From assembly GCA_964588285.1 (NCBI GenBank), contig CAZPNX010000044.1:1-9667 (forward strand): DNA of 9,667 nucleotides. The letters run 5' to 3'. The stretch is from CAZPNX01 sp964588285 (GTDB taxonomy: Bacteria; Edwardsbacteria; AC1; EtOH8). Shown here in pieces: positions 1-6,080 of the stretch. Under the pieces are notes generated by a model. It did no database searches. It had not been told where the DNA came from and was given only the letters and a program-made list of their open reading frames with translations. A program made the position numbers and the translations under genes. Every line of letters begins with the position of its first letter. Position 1 is the stretch's first letter.

Positions 1-1
1 A

Positions 2-466
2 TTATATTTAAAAAAAAGGCTGCCTCTGATCGAGGAATTGGGCGATCGCCGCGGGCAATGTATCACCTGGGGCTTACTGGGAAAATTATACCTGGACCAG
101 AATAATTTGGCGACGGCCGAACAGGCGCTGAGCCGTTCCCTGGAAATAGGCCGCGGCTCGGGGATAGATTTCTTCCTATGCGATTATCTGGACTCTCTAT
201 CCCAGCTCTGTCTCAAACAGGGCAGGTTGCCGGAGGCCAAAGCATACGCCCGGGAGTCGCTGGCCATGGCCCGTGCCGCCAATAACAAAGATATCATCTG
301 GCAATCACGATTCCACCATGCGCAGGCATTAATGGCCGACGATACTGGGGCAGCTAAAGAGGAGATGGAATCCTTATCAAAGGATGCCCCCGGAGAGAAT
401 GAAAGAGAATTATTGCTGTCGCTGTTGAGGCAATTAAGGAAGGACGATGAGATCGCTCCAAAATGA
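2..466 (+). CDS. TPR-repeat protein, 3' part only (5' end outside window)
   Basis: The frame is open from the first bases and reads LYLKKRLPLIEELGDRRGQ before the first possible start (TTG at 38). That segment is the second helix of a TPR repeat, so the gene begins upstream of the window. What remains is about two and a half TPR units with a 40-residue period: GDRRGQ... from position 38, then GIDFFLC... from 161, then a degenerate unit from 281. The tail is charged and ends KDDEIAPK. TPR proteins are protein-protein interaction scaffolds; no catalytic domain is visible in this part. The unit beginning GIDFFLCDYL closely resembles a unit in each of the two other TPR proteins in the window (at about 2481 and 5697), so the three are paralogues. 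The methyltransferase remnant starts inside its last codons. The partner is unknown. Confidence 0.85.
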   Translation, partial: LYLKKRLPLIEELGDRRGQCITWGLLGKLYLDQNNLATAEQALSRSLEIGRGSGIDFFLCDYLDSLSQLCLKQGRLPEAKAYARESLAMARAANNKDIIWQSRFHHAQALMADDTGAAKEEMESLSKDAPGENERELLLSLLRQLRKDDEIAPK

Positions 467-680
467 TCACCGGCTCTGGCCGCATGGTCAGACCTCTATC
501 GAGAAACTCTTCGCCGATGAGAACGCCGCCCTGAAGGCGACCCTAACCAGGAGCCGGAAGGCCGGCCTGCCGCCCATCTCGATGTCGCCGGCCGGCGGCT
601 CAACACCCAGGACTGTCGTCCCTTATTGTGCGGCATTGGGCATGTTGTGGAAGGTGTGGATTGAATGCTGTTATGTGTAA
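447..680 (+). pseudogene. Truncated O-methyltransferase (COG4122-like), N-terminal remnant
   Basis: The 77-residue frame starts at ATG 447 behind AAGGAAGG (436-443) and overlaps the TPR gene by 20 bases. Residues 1-50 look like the N-terminus of the SAM-dependent class I O-methyltransferases related to catechol/caffeoyl-CoA methyltransferases: a helical stretch (IEKLFADENAALKATLTRS) and then AGLPPISMSPAGG, which matches the family's usual 'GLPPI.VSP..G' just before the first Rossmann strand. After residue 50 the resemblance stops. The expected 'ARRVLEIGTLGGYS'-type SAM-binding motif is absent in all three frames and the protein ends within 27 unrelated residues. Family members are usually above 200 residues, so this one cannot bind SAM. 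The break follows a GCCGGCCGGC palindrome (587-596). I infer a deletion remnant; a misassembly is the alternative. Confidence 0.6.
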
Positions 681-737
681 AGAAAAATATTTCGTATCCT
701 TACTGGCATAGTGCACAGTTTTTTATAAAGAAAGATC

Positions 738-743
738 TATAAT
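738..743 (+). promoter_or_regulatory. Putative -10 box (TATAAT) before the 758 gene
   Basis: A perfect TATAAT lies in a distinctly AT-rich stretch (about 675-757) between the methyltransferase remnant and the membrane-protein gene. No good -35 hexamer sits 16-18 bases upstream. Transcription from this box would start near 750, leaving a leader of only about eight bases before ATG 758, and no Shine-Dalgarno sequence is present. The rest of the 681-757 gap holds nothing I recognise. Confidence 0.45.
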
Positions 744-757
744 ACTCTGTGTTGATT

Positions 758-1345
758 ATGCCCCTCCCCTTCTTCCGCCACCGCTCACCTTATTACTACC
801 TCGCCTGGGCCGGCCTATATTTTATATTAGGCCTTCTGGCGCTGGCCGGCGTCCCTATACCTAAATTCTTCGGCAAAAACCTGGCCGCCGACATCATGAT
901 CAACATGGTCTCGCCCTTCGTCCTGGCCGGCGGGGCCATGCTGGCCTCGGTCATCCAGGACCGGTTCAAGGGAGTGCCCTGGCTGGCCTGGCCCTTTCTG
1001 CCGGTGCTTTGGGCCCTCACCATCCTCCTGCCCGGGCTGTGGCTCTTCAAGCTTGGCGGCTGGTCGGTCTTCCTGACCGCTCTCCTGTTCTTCTCCCGGG
1101 TGGACTGGTTCTTCCTCCAGCAGGGCGGCGACAAGCACACCATGGTCATGTTCGCCCGCGGCCTGCTGGGGCCGTTCGTCTTCTTTGCCCCGGCTTTGAT
1201 AATATCCTGCCTGTGGGTGGGCCGAAATACCATATCCATAAACCAGACCGACTGGGTGCCCCAGTTCGGGATCATCTACTTCGGCATCCAGGCCTGGTTC
1301 GAGGAGTTCATGCTGAGGCGGGCCGAAAGGAAAGTGGGCGGCTGA
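758..1345 (+). CDS. Polytopic membrane protein of unknown function
   Basis: The product is 195 residues and is not recognised. It is very hydrophobic, with about five to six membrane segments: near residues 12-32 (YYYLAWAGLYFILGLLALAG), 47-65, 78-98, 100-117, 133-152 and possibly 165-182. A short basic tail (RRAERKVGG) would be cytoplasmic. A charged stretch with QQGGDKHT lies between the fourth and fifth segments. I chose ATG 758; a GTG at 749 in the same frame adds only three residues and lies on the expected transcription start. The stop is one base before the start of the next TPR gene, so the two are very likely cotranscribed and the TPR protein may dock on this membrane protein. That last step is inference. 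Confidence 0.75.
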   Translation: MPLPFFRHRSPYYYLAWAGLYFILGLLALAGVPIPKFFGKNLAADIMINMVSPFVLAGGAMLASVIQDRFKGVPWLAWPFLPVLWALTILLPGLWLFKLGGWSVFLTALLFFSRVDWFFLQQGGDKHTMVMFARGLLGPFVFFAPALIISCLWVGRNTISINQTDWVPQFGIIYFGIQAWFEEFMLRRAERKVGG

Positions 1346-1346
1346 G

Positions 1347-2654
1347 ATGCCCCACCGACGCTGGAAACCCATCCTGCTCTGGTGCCACAGCCCCATGTTC
1401 CAGGGCGGGTACCACCCTTTCGGCCTGCACCAACGCCGGCTGGGGGTCATGATCACCCTGGGACGACTGGAGCAGGCGGCCGGGCTGCAACGCCGCCAAC
1501 TTTCCTTCGCCGAGGCCTTGGACGACGAACTGGCGGCGGCCGCAGCCGCCAAGGACCTGGCCAACGTCATGCGGATCATGGGGGATTATCGTCAGGCCTT
1601 GGATCTGGCCGAATCCTCCATGCGCCGGGCGGAGCGGGCCGGGGACGCGGCCCTCAGGCTGGACGCCCTCAAGGTCCGCGGTGACGCCCTGGAGTACCTG
1701 GGCCGGACGGCCGAGGCCAAACAGGCCTTCGAGGAGCTACTGGAAGCCGGGCGGCTCTCCGGCCGCCACCAGACGGTGCGGACGGCCCTGGGCGAACTGG
1801 GCGGCCTGTTGCGCCAGATGGGCGAGTACCAGGCCTCCTTGGTCTGCCTGCGCGAGTACCTGGAGATGGCGCTGGAGGCCGGCGACCTCTACGAACAGAC
1901 GGTGGCCCTGGGCGGGCTGGGGGTGGTGCACGCCGTCCTGGGGCGGATGGGGGAGGCGGTGGACTGCTTCGAGCGCGATCTGGCGATCGCCGAGCGCATC
2001 GGAAGCGCCATCAGTATCTCCACCGCCCTGGGCAACCTGGGGCTGGCCCGAAAGGAGCTGGGCGACCTGGACGGCGCCCGCACATGCGTGGAGCGCCAGC
2101 TGGAGCTGGACCTGCGAAGCGGCAACCGGGCCGGGGCCAGCAACGCCTGGGGCTCGCTGGGCCTCATCGAGCAACTCTCGGGTAATCCCGAGGCGGCCCT
2201 GAGGAGCCTGGGCTGCCAGCTGGAGATCAGCCGGGAGCTGGGCTTCCGCCGCGGCGAGTCCATCGCCCTGTGCAACATGGCCTCGGTCCATCGAGATCTG
2301 GGGGACCTGGAGCTGGCGGCCGATTGCTACCGCCGCGATATAGAGATCTGCCGGGAGCTGGGCGACCGGGGCGAGCTGCCAGAGTCCTTGGCCAACCTTG
2401 GCGAGGTCAGCTACGAGCTCGGCCAGCCCGGAGAGGGCGAGGACCTGCTGCGCCAGGCCATCGCCCTAGCCGGAGAGACCGGCAACGACTTCTACCTATG
2501 CCGCTACCTGTACCAGCTGGCAAAGCTGATGGCCGACTCCGGGCGGGCGGATGAGGCCAGGGAGCTGCTGGGCCTGGCCGAGGTGAAGGCACTGGCCTCG
2601 GACCGCCGGGATGTGGCCGGGGATGCCCGGGCCCTGCGGGCTAAGCTGGGCTGA
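1347..2654 (+). CDS. TPR-repeat scaffold protein, nine perfect 40-residue units
   Basis: The protein has 435 residues. Residues 1-58 are a basic, mixed N-terminal region. Residues 59-418 are nine consecutive TPR units of exactly 40 residues with no insertion or gap; most begin with G and carry 'LG..Y..LG' and 'A......L.IA..LG' helix signatures. Residues 419-435 are a short tail. A 40-residue period is typical of LGN/kinesin-light-chain style TPR superhelices (TPR_12 type), which bind extended peptides. No enzyme domain, signal peptide or membrane segment is visible, so it is probably cytoplasmic. It follows the membrane-protein gene by one base. AAAGGAAAG (1326-1334) is a rather distant ribosome binding site for ATG 1347; ATG 1395 or 1449 are alternatives. 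The second full-length TPR gene (4776) gives a product of nearly the same length and shares an RRQL segment just before its repeats. The coding sequence is noticeably more GC-rich than the first TPR gene. Confidence 0.85.
   Translation: MPHRRWKPILLWCHSPMFQGGYHPFGLHQRRLGVMITLGRLEQAAGLQRRQLSFAEALDDELAAAAAAKDLANVMRIMGDYRQALDLAESSMRRAERAGDAALRLDALKVRGDALEYLGRTAEAKQAFEELLEAGRLSGRHQTVRTALGELGGLLRQMGEYQASLVCLREYLEMALEAGDLYEQTVALGGLGVVHAVLGRMGEAVDCFERDLAIAERIGSAISISTALGNLGLARKELGDLDGARTCVERQLELDLRSGNRAGASNAWGSLGLIEQLSGNPEAALRSLGCQLEISRELGFRRGESIALCNMASVHRDLGDLELAADCYRRDIEICRELGDRGELPESLANLGEVSYELGQPGEGEDLLRQAIALAGETGNDFYLCRYLYQLAKLMADSGRADEARELLGLAEVKALASDRRDVAGDARALRAKLG
1521..2600 (+). repeat. 120-bp period coding repeat (nine TPR units)
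   Basis: The nine TPR units keep a strict 120-bp register. At DNA level the units have mostly diverged, but some identity remains in phase: GCCGGGAGCTGGGC occurs near 2230 and again near 2350, exactly 120 bases apart. This fits expansion by tandem duplication of one unit followed by drift. Confidence 0.75.
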
Positions 2655-2665
2655 GCCGCCTTTTT
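2636..2665 (+). terminator. Possible weak intrinsic terminator across the TPR stop codon
   Basis: GCGGGCT (2636-2642) can pair with AGCCGC (2654-2659) with one bulged G and an 11-base loop, followed by C and five Ts (2661-2665). The stem includes the end of the stop codon. The hairpin is short, so this is tentative, but the position between the TPR gene and a strong new promoter is right. Confidence 0.4.
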
Positions 2666-2668
2666 CTG

Positions 2669-2697
2669 TTGACATTCCCCGGCACCCGTTATATAAT
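2669..2697 (+). promoter_or_regulatory. Perfect consensus housekeeping-sigma promoter
   Basis: TTGACA (2669-2674), a 17-base spacer (2675-2691) and TATAAT (2692-2697) match the primary-sigma consensus at all 12 positions with ideal spacing. The start of transcription should be near 2704, giving a leader of about 40 bases before ATG 2744. It drives the kelch surface protein and implies strong expression unless an unseen regulator acts. Confidence 0.9.
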
Positions 2698-2731
2698 AAA
2701 GCCCTGCCCACCCCAACCCCAAATCATTCCG

Positions 2732-2738
2732 AAAGGAG
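2732..2738 (+). promoter_or_regulatory. Ribosome binding site fixing start at 2744
   Basis: AAAGGAG lies five bases before ATG 2744. The open frame extends back to 2669, but that codon falls on the -35 box and upstream of the expected transcription start, so 2744 is the start. The signal peptide beginning there agrees. Confidence 0.85.
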
Positions 2739-2743
2739 CCCCC

Positions 2744-4396
2744 ATGACTCTTCACCGTGCGATGCTTGCCCTGCTGGTTCTTCTGGCTGCCGCCACCTTG
2801 GTCCAAGCCCAACCACTCTTTTATTGGATTGAGGGCCCCACTTCTCCCTTCACTTACACCCGCTTCGACGGTTATTATCACCCGGACCTTAAAAAAGTCT
2901 ACTTCCTGGGCGGGCGAAATTCGTCCGGCGGCACCGACAGCACCATCTACAGCTACGACCCGACCACCGGCGCCTACCAGAGCATGGGCGTCGGCCTGCC
3001 CATCCCGGTCTCCAACTATACTATATGTACCCACAATAACCATACGGGCCCGGACAGCATAATCCTCATGGCGATCGGCGGCCGCAACTCCTCCGGGGCC
3101 GGCATTACCAACATGCAGCTGTACTATCCCGCTACCAACACCGTATTCAACTATACCAGCGATCCCTGGCCCGGGACCGTCGGCGGCGGCGTCACTCAGC
3201 CGGCCCAGGGCTTCATCACCTACGGCAACAAGACCTATGCCTTCGGCGGCTTCAGTGCGATGACCGCTCCCTATGTCTCCGATTCCACCTATATCTTCGA
3301 CGGTAATCTGCCGATGGGCAGCCGTTGGACCCGCGGCCCGGTGCTGTCCCAGGCCCGGGGCTACATCACTCCGGCCGTGGTCAACGGATATATATACGCT
3401 ATCGGCGGAACCACCTATGACGGTGCCAACCTTTACGCCCAAACGACGGTAGAGAGGCTCAACACGGCCAACCTGCCCGGAGGCTGGGAGACAATGACTG
3501 GACTGCCCACCCCCTTGGGCGAGGCCCAGGCCTGGGGCTTCGACACCGGCGACAAGTACGGCCTGGGCGGCTACATCATCGTGGCCGGAGGCGGGGCCTG
3601 GCCTAACGACACCAACCTCTGCTTCATCTACAACACATCGGCCAACACCTGGTTTAGCTTTCCTTGGAGTCTCAACTACAAGCGCCGCGACCACGCCGGA
3701 GTGATGGTAAGCGACACTATTTACGCGGGCGGCAACCCCGGCATTTGGGTCTTCGGCGGCCGTTCCGGGTTGGACGCCAACGTGCTCAACATCCCGGAGT
3801 ATTTCCCCCTGCCCTTCCCACCGCTGCAAGTCGACGCCAATCCTGTGCCCTATGGCGCCAGCCTTTCCTGGATGGGCATGAGCGGCACGGTGCTGGGCTA
3901 TAAGATCTACCGCTCCGCCGTCAGCGGCGGCCCCTATGATTCCATCGGCTTCTCCCCAGTCAACTCCTATATCGACAACAGCGCCCCCACCGGAGCCACT
4001 TATTACTACGTGGTCAAGGCCCGCTACCAGATCGACGCCAAAACCGCCGAGAGCATCTACTCGCCCGAGGCCGCCTGTTATGTGGGCGTGTCCGGAGAAC
4101 CGCTTTCCGAACTGCCCCGTTCCGGCCAGTTGGTCGAATGTCGGCCCAACCCGGTGGCCGGCCGGGCAGACATCAGATTTGCCCTGCCCCGCCAGGGATA
4201 TGCCCGGCTGGGCATCTACAGTCCTTCCGGCCAGCTGGTGCGCCGGTTGGCCGATGCCTATTACCCGGCCGGCTGGCAACAGGTGCGCTGGGATGGATGC
4301 ACCGAAAGCGGCCGGAAGTCCGCGGCCGGCGTCTATTTGCTAAAGCTGACCTCAGGAAATTATACCTGTATCTCCAAGATCACGGTGGTCAGATAG
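2744..4396 (+). CDS. Secreted kelch-propeller / FN3 / FlgD-like-tail surface protein
   Basis: The product has 550 residues. A clear signal peptide covers residues 1-22, with likely cleavage at VQA|QP. About six kelch units follow, each with a hydrophobic strand ending in GG: FLGGRNSSG near 54, AIGGRNSSG near 110, AFGG near 165, AIGG near 219, VAGGG near 279 and VFGGRSG near 335. They should form a beta-propeller. Residues about 358-447 form a fibronectin type III domain (GYKIYRSAVSGGPYDSIG, YYYVVKA). Residues about 460-550 are a FlgD-Ig/type IX-sorting-like tail with the usual landmarks: NPVAG, YSPSGQLVR, WDG, GVYLLKL and a terminal KITVVR. In Bacteroidetes-type systems such tails direct export through the outer membrane and surface attachment; whether this host has type IX secretion cannot be seen here. 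The gene stands alone between its own promoter and terminator. Ligand or enzymatic role is unknown; kelch propellers may bind sugars or proteins. Confidence 0.9.
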   Translation: MTLHRAMLALLVLLAAATLVQAQPLFYWIEGPTSPFTYTRFDGYYHPDLKKVYFLGGRNSSGGTDSTIYSYDPTTGAYQSMGVGLPIPVSNYTICTHNNHTGPDSIILMAIGGRNSSGAGITNMQLYYPATNTVFNYTSDPWPGTVGGGVTQPAQGFITYGNKTYAFGGFSAMTAPYVSDSTYIFDGNLPMGSRWTRGPVLSQARGYITPAVVNGYIYAIGGTTYDGANLYAQTTVERLNTANLPGGWETMTGLPTPLGEAQAWGFDTGDKYGLGGYIIVAGGGAWPNDTNLCFIYNTSANTWFSFPWSLNYKRRDHAGVMVSDTIYAGGNPGIWVFGGRSGLDANVLNIPEYFPLPFPPLQVDANPVPYGASLSWMGMSGTVLGYKIYRSAVSGGPYDSIGFSPVNSYIDNSAPTGATYYYVVKARYQIDAKTAESIYSPEAACYVGVSGEPLSELPRSGQLVECRPNPVAGRADIRFALPRQGYARLGIYSPSGQLVRRLADAYYPAGWQQVRWDGCTESGRKSAAGVYLLKLTSGNYTCISKITVVR

Positions 4397-4416
4397 CATT
4401 GGCTTTCAACGGTCTT

Positions 4417-4444
4417 AAGGGGAGCCTCCGGGCTCCCCTTCTTT
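4417..4444 (+). terminator. Intrinsic terminator after the kelch gene
   Basis: AAGGGGAGCC (4417-4426) pairs perfectly with GGCTCCCCTT (4431-4440) around a TCCG loop: a 10-bp GC-rich stem. It is followed by CTTT, so the T-tract is short and interrupted. It lies 20 bases past the stop codon and has no other explanation. Confidence 0.85.
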
Positions 4445-4453
4445 CATCAGCGC

Positions 4454-4481
4454 TTGAATAAAGCCTTCAAAAAGTGATAAT
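4454..4481 (+). promoter_or_regulatory. Putative promoter of the 4525-9326 operon
   Basis: TTGAAT (4454-4459) and GATAAT (4476-4481) are spaced by 16 bases; TAATAT (4478-4483), with an 18-base spacer, is an overlapping alternative. The pair lies in a short AT-rich patch directly after the terminator and 44 bases before the first gene of the long gene chain. Transcription would start near 4489. No clear operator or riboswitch is seen in 4397-4524. Confidence 0.5.
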
Positions 4482-4524
4482 ATAGAACCTCGAGCATCAG
4501 CCAGGCCAAACAATTTTTAACGCC

Positions 4525-4764
4525 ATGCGACTTAACCCGGAAATATCGTCCCGCCTTCATTCCGCCGCCGGCCACCAGTCCCAGGACCTGCTGGTCACCA
4601 TGCTTTCGCTGGCCATCCTGGTCCCGGTGTGCGCCTGGGTGTACCGCGACGCCCGAAGCCGCTACCCTGGCCCGGGCATGCCCCTGCTGTGGGCGGCGCT
4701 GGTCTTTTTGGTTCTGATCGTCTTCCTGCCCCTTTACCTCTTTGTTCGCCCGCCGAAACGCTGA
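4525..4764 (+). CDS. Small membrane protein with a YRDAR motif
   Basis: The 79-residue product has two membrane helices, about residues 23-40 (LLVTMLSLAILVPVCAWV) and 53-74 (PLLWAALVFLVLIVFLPLYL). They are joined by a basic loop, YRDARSRYPGPG, and the protein ends RPPKR. Small two-helix proteins with a '(Y)xDAxxR' loop and a following 'LWALLVFL' helix are common in bacteria, but I know no function for them. ATG 4525 has no Shine-Dalgarno sequence. ATG 4600 would give a 54-residue protein starting right at the first helix and is a real alternative. The next gene, a TPR protein, starts 11 bases after the stop, so the two are probably cotranscribed. This repeats the membrane-protein-then-TPR order seen at 758-2654. 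Confidence 0.65.
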   Translation: MRLNPEISSRLHSAAGHQSQDLLVTMLSLAILVPVCAWVYRDARSRYPGPGMPLLWAALVFLVLIVFLPLYLFVRPPKR

Positions 4765-4775
4765 ATGTCCTCGTC

Positions 4776-6080
4776 ATGCCTTTTACCGAGACCCTGGACC
4801 TGACCGCCCCGCGGCGACGCGAGAAAAGCCACCGCTACCGGCGCCGCCAGCTGTGGTCGCTCCGCCCCGGACGGCAGGCCCTGCCTCTGGAGCTGGTTTC
4901 CGTCAAGTGCGGCGTCTTGATGATCTTGGGCAATTACGAAGACGCTAAAAATATTCTTTCCGCCATGGTCCCCAAGGCCGAAGCTTTGGGAGACAGACGC
5001 TGGTCGGCCTCTATGGCCGCCGACCTGGCACATGCCCTATCCGTGCTGGGCGAGGCCGGGGCGGCATTGCCGCATGCCGAAAGGGCCAAAATGCTCTTTA
5101 CCGAGGCCGGTGACCAAGCGGGCCTGGCCCGGACGATATATACTCTGTCCGGCATATACAGCGACCTGGCCCAGCCGGATCGGGCGCACCAGCTGAGCCG
5201 CGAGCTCCTGGAGCTGGCAGAGCGCACCGGTCAGTCAGATATCGCAGTGCAAGTCATTTATGACCTACGTCAGGACATGGGCCCGGAGCTCGCATTGGAG
5301 CGCATGAAGGGCCTGTTGGATGCCTTCCGTCTTGACGGAGACAAGAGTTTGATTGCTAAGACCTGCTTCTTCATGGGTGACATCTACCTGAGCACCGGGC
5401 GCTGGGCCGAGGCCGAGGCTTGCAACGCCGAACTGTACCGCCTGGCGGCTGAAACCGGAAACCGCATGGGTATGAGCTTCGCCATCGGCGACCGGGGGCT
5501 TATTCTTTACGGACAGGGACGCTACCGCGAAGCCATTGATTGTTATCTGGAGAAACTGGAGATCGCCGAGTCCATGGGTGACTTCTACAATGTCTACGAG
5601 GCCCTTGATAATATCGGTGTTGCTTACCAGGAGTTGGGAGATCTATCCCGTGCCCTGGAATACTTCAAACGGGCTGAGGCCCACACCAGGCGGCACAATA
5701 ACCTGCACTACCTATGCAAATCGCTTTTTCTGATGGCCAAATGCCTTTTGGAATCGGACCAGAGCCGCCGGGCGGCCGAGGCTAACACCGAAGCGCTGGA
5801 GATAGCCCGTGACATCGGTTATCCTTACGTCCTATTTCATGGAGCGCTGTTGGAAGCTAGGCTCGAGGCCGCGATCGATAGGAATAAGGGTCTGGAATCC
5901 ATGTATCGGCTGGCCGCCGGAGCCGAGAATGACGAACAGATGGCAGAGGCTTATTATCAGATATTCAAGCTCAGCCCCAGCCCGGAGAGCAGGCAGCAGG
6001 CTCTGGCTAGCTGTCGCCGGTATTATCAGGAGTCTAAGCTTTTCGACATCGAACGGCGCATCGCCGAATTGGAGACATGA
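4776..6080 (+). CDS. TPR-repeat scaffold protein, second full-length paralogue
   Basis: The protein has 434 residues, one fewer than the paralogue at 1347. Residues 1-26 form a very basic N-terminus ending YRRRQL, which lines up with QRRQL at residues 48-52 of the paralogue. TPR units fill the rest. Most are 40 residues and start with G (GDQAGL, GDKSLI, GNRMGM, GDFYNV), one is shortened to about 36 (GQSDIA) and the last two are degenerate. The unit NNLHYLCKSLFLMAK, with its Cys at residue 314, matches the 'LC' unit of the other two TPR proteins. No signal peptide, membrane helix or catalytic domain is seen, so it is a likely cytoplasmic adaptor. The frame is open back to 4629, but that would run through the small membrane-protein gene, so ATG 4776 is preferred. 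Its stop overlaps the next start as ATGA at 6077. Confidence 0.85.
   Translation: MPFTETLDLTAPRRREKSHRYRRRQLWSLRPGRQALPLELVSVKCGVLMILGNYEDAKNILSAMVPKAEALGDRRWSASMAADLAHALSVLGEAGAALPHAERAKMLFTEAGDQAGLARTIYTLSGIYSDLAQPDRAHQLSRELLELAERTGQSDIAVQVIYDLRQDMGPELALERMKGLLDAFRLDGDKSLIAKTCFFMGDIYLSTGRWAEAEACNAELYRLAAETGNRMGMSFAIGDRGLILYGQGRYREAIDCYLEKLEIAESMGDFYNVYEALDNIGVAYQELGDLSRALEYFKRAEAHTRRHNNLHYLCKSLFLMAKCLLESDQSRRAAEANTEALEIARDIGYPYVLFHGALLEARLEAAIDRNKGLESMYRLAAGAENDEQMAEAYYQIFKLSPSPESRQQALASCRRYYQESKLFDIERRIAELET

Noticed and set aside
38..466. TTG 38 as the true start of the first TPR gene
   Set aside because: The frame is open upstream and already reads a TPR helix, so the gene is cut by the window edge.
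827..1579. A 250-residue minus-strand frame over the membrane-protein and TPR genes
   Set aside because: It has low-complexity Ala/Ser-rich and His/Gln/Gly/Glu-rich content and lies opposite two well-supported genes; no ribosome binding site or family resemblance.
1681..2202. A Trp/Arg-rich frame inside the TPR gene
   Set aside because: It is a shadow of the 40-residue repeats in another frame; its own apparent periodicity derives from them.
2669..2743. A 25-residue N-terminal extension of the kelch protein
   Set aside because: The codon lies on the -35 box, before the expected transcript start; ATG 2744 has a strong ribosome binding site and begins the signal peptide.
2504..4279. A 591-residue open frame on the minus strand, opposite the kelch gene
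   Set aside because: It is full of Gly/Val/Ala/His stretches with no domain, runs across the promoter and the end of the TPR gene, and mirrors the GC-biased third positions of the kelch gene. It is a shadow frame.
4629..4775. A 49-residue N-terminal extension of the second full-length TPR protein
   Set aside because: It overlaps the small membrane-protein gene and reads a Pro/Gly/Arg-rich shadow; ATG 4776 lines up better with the paralogue.
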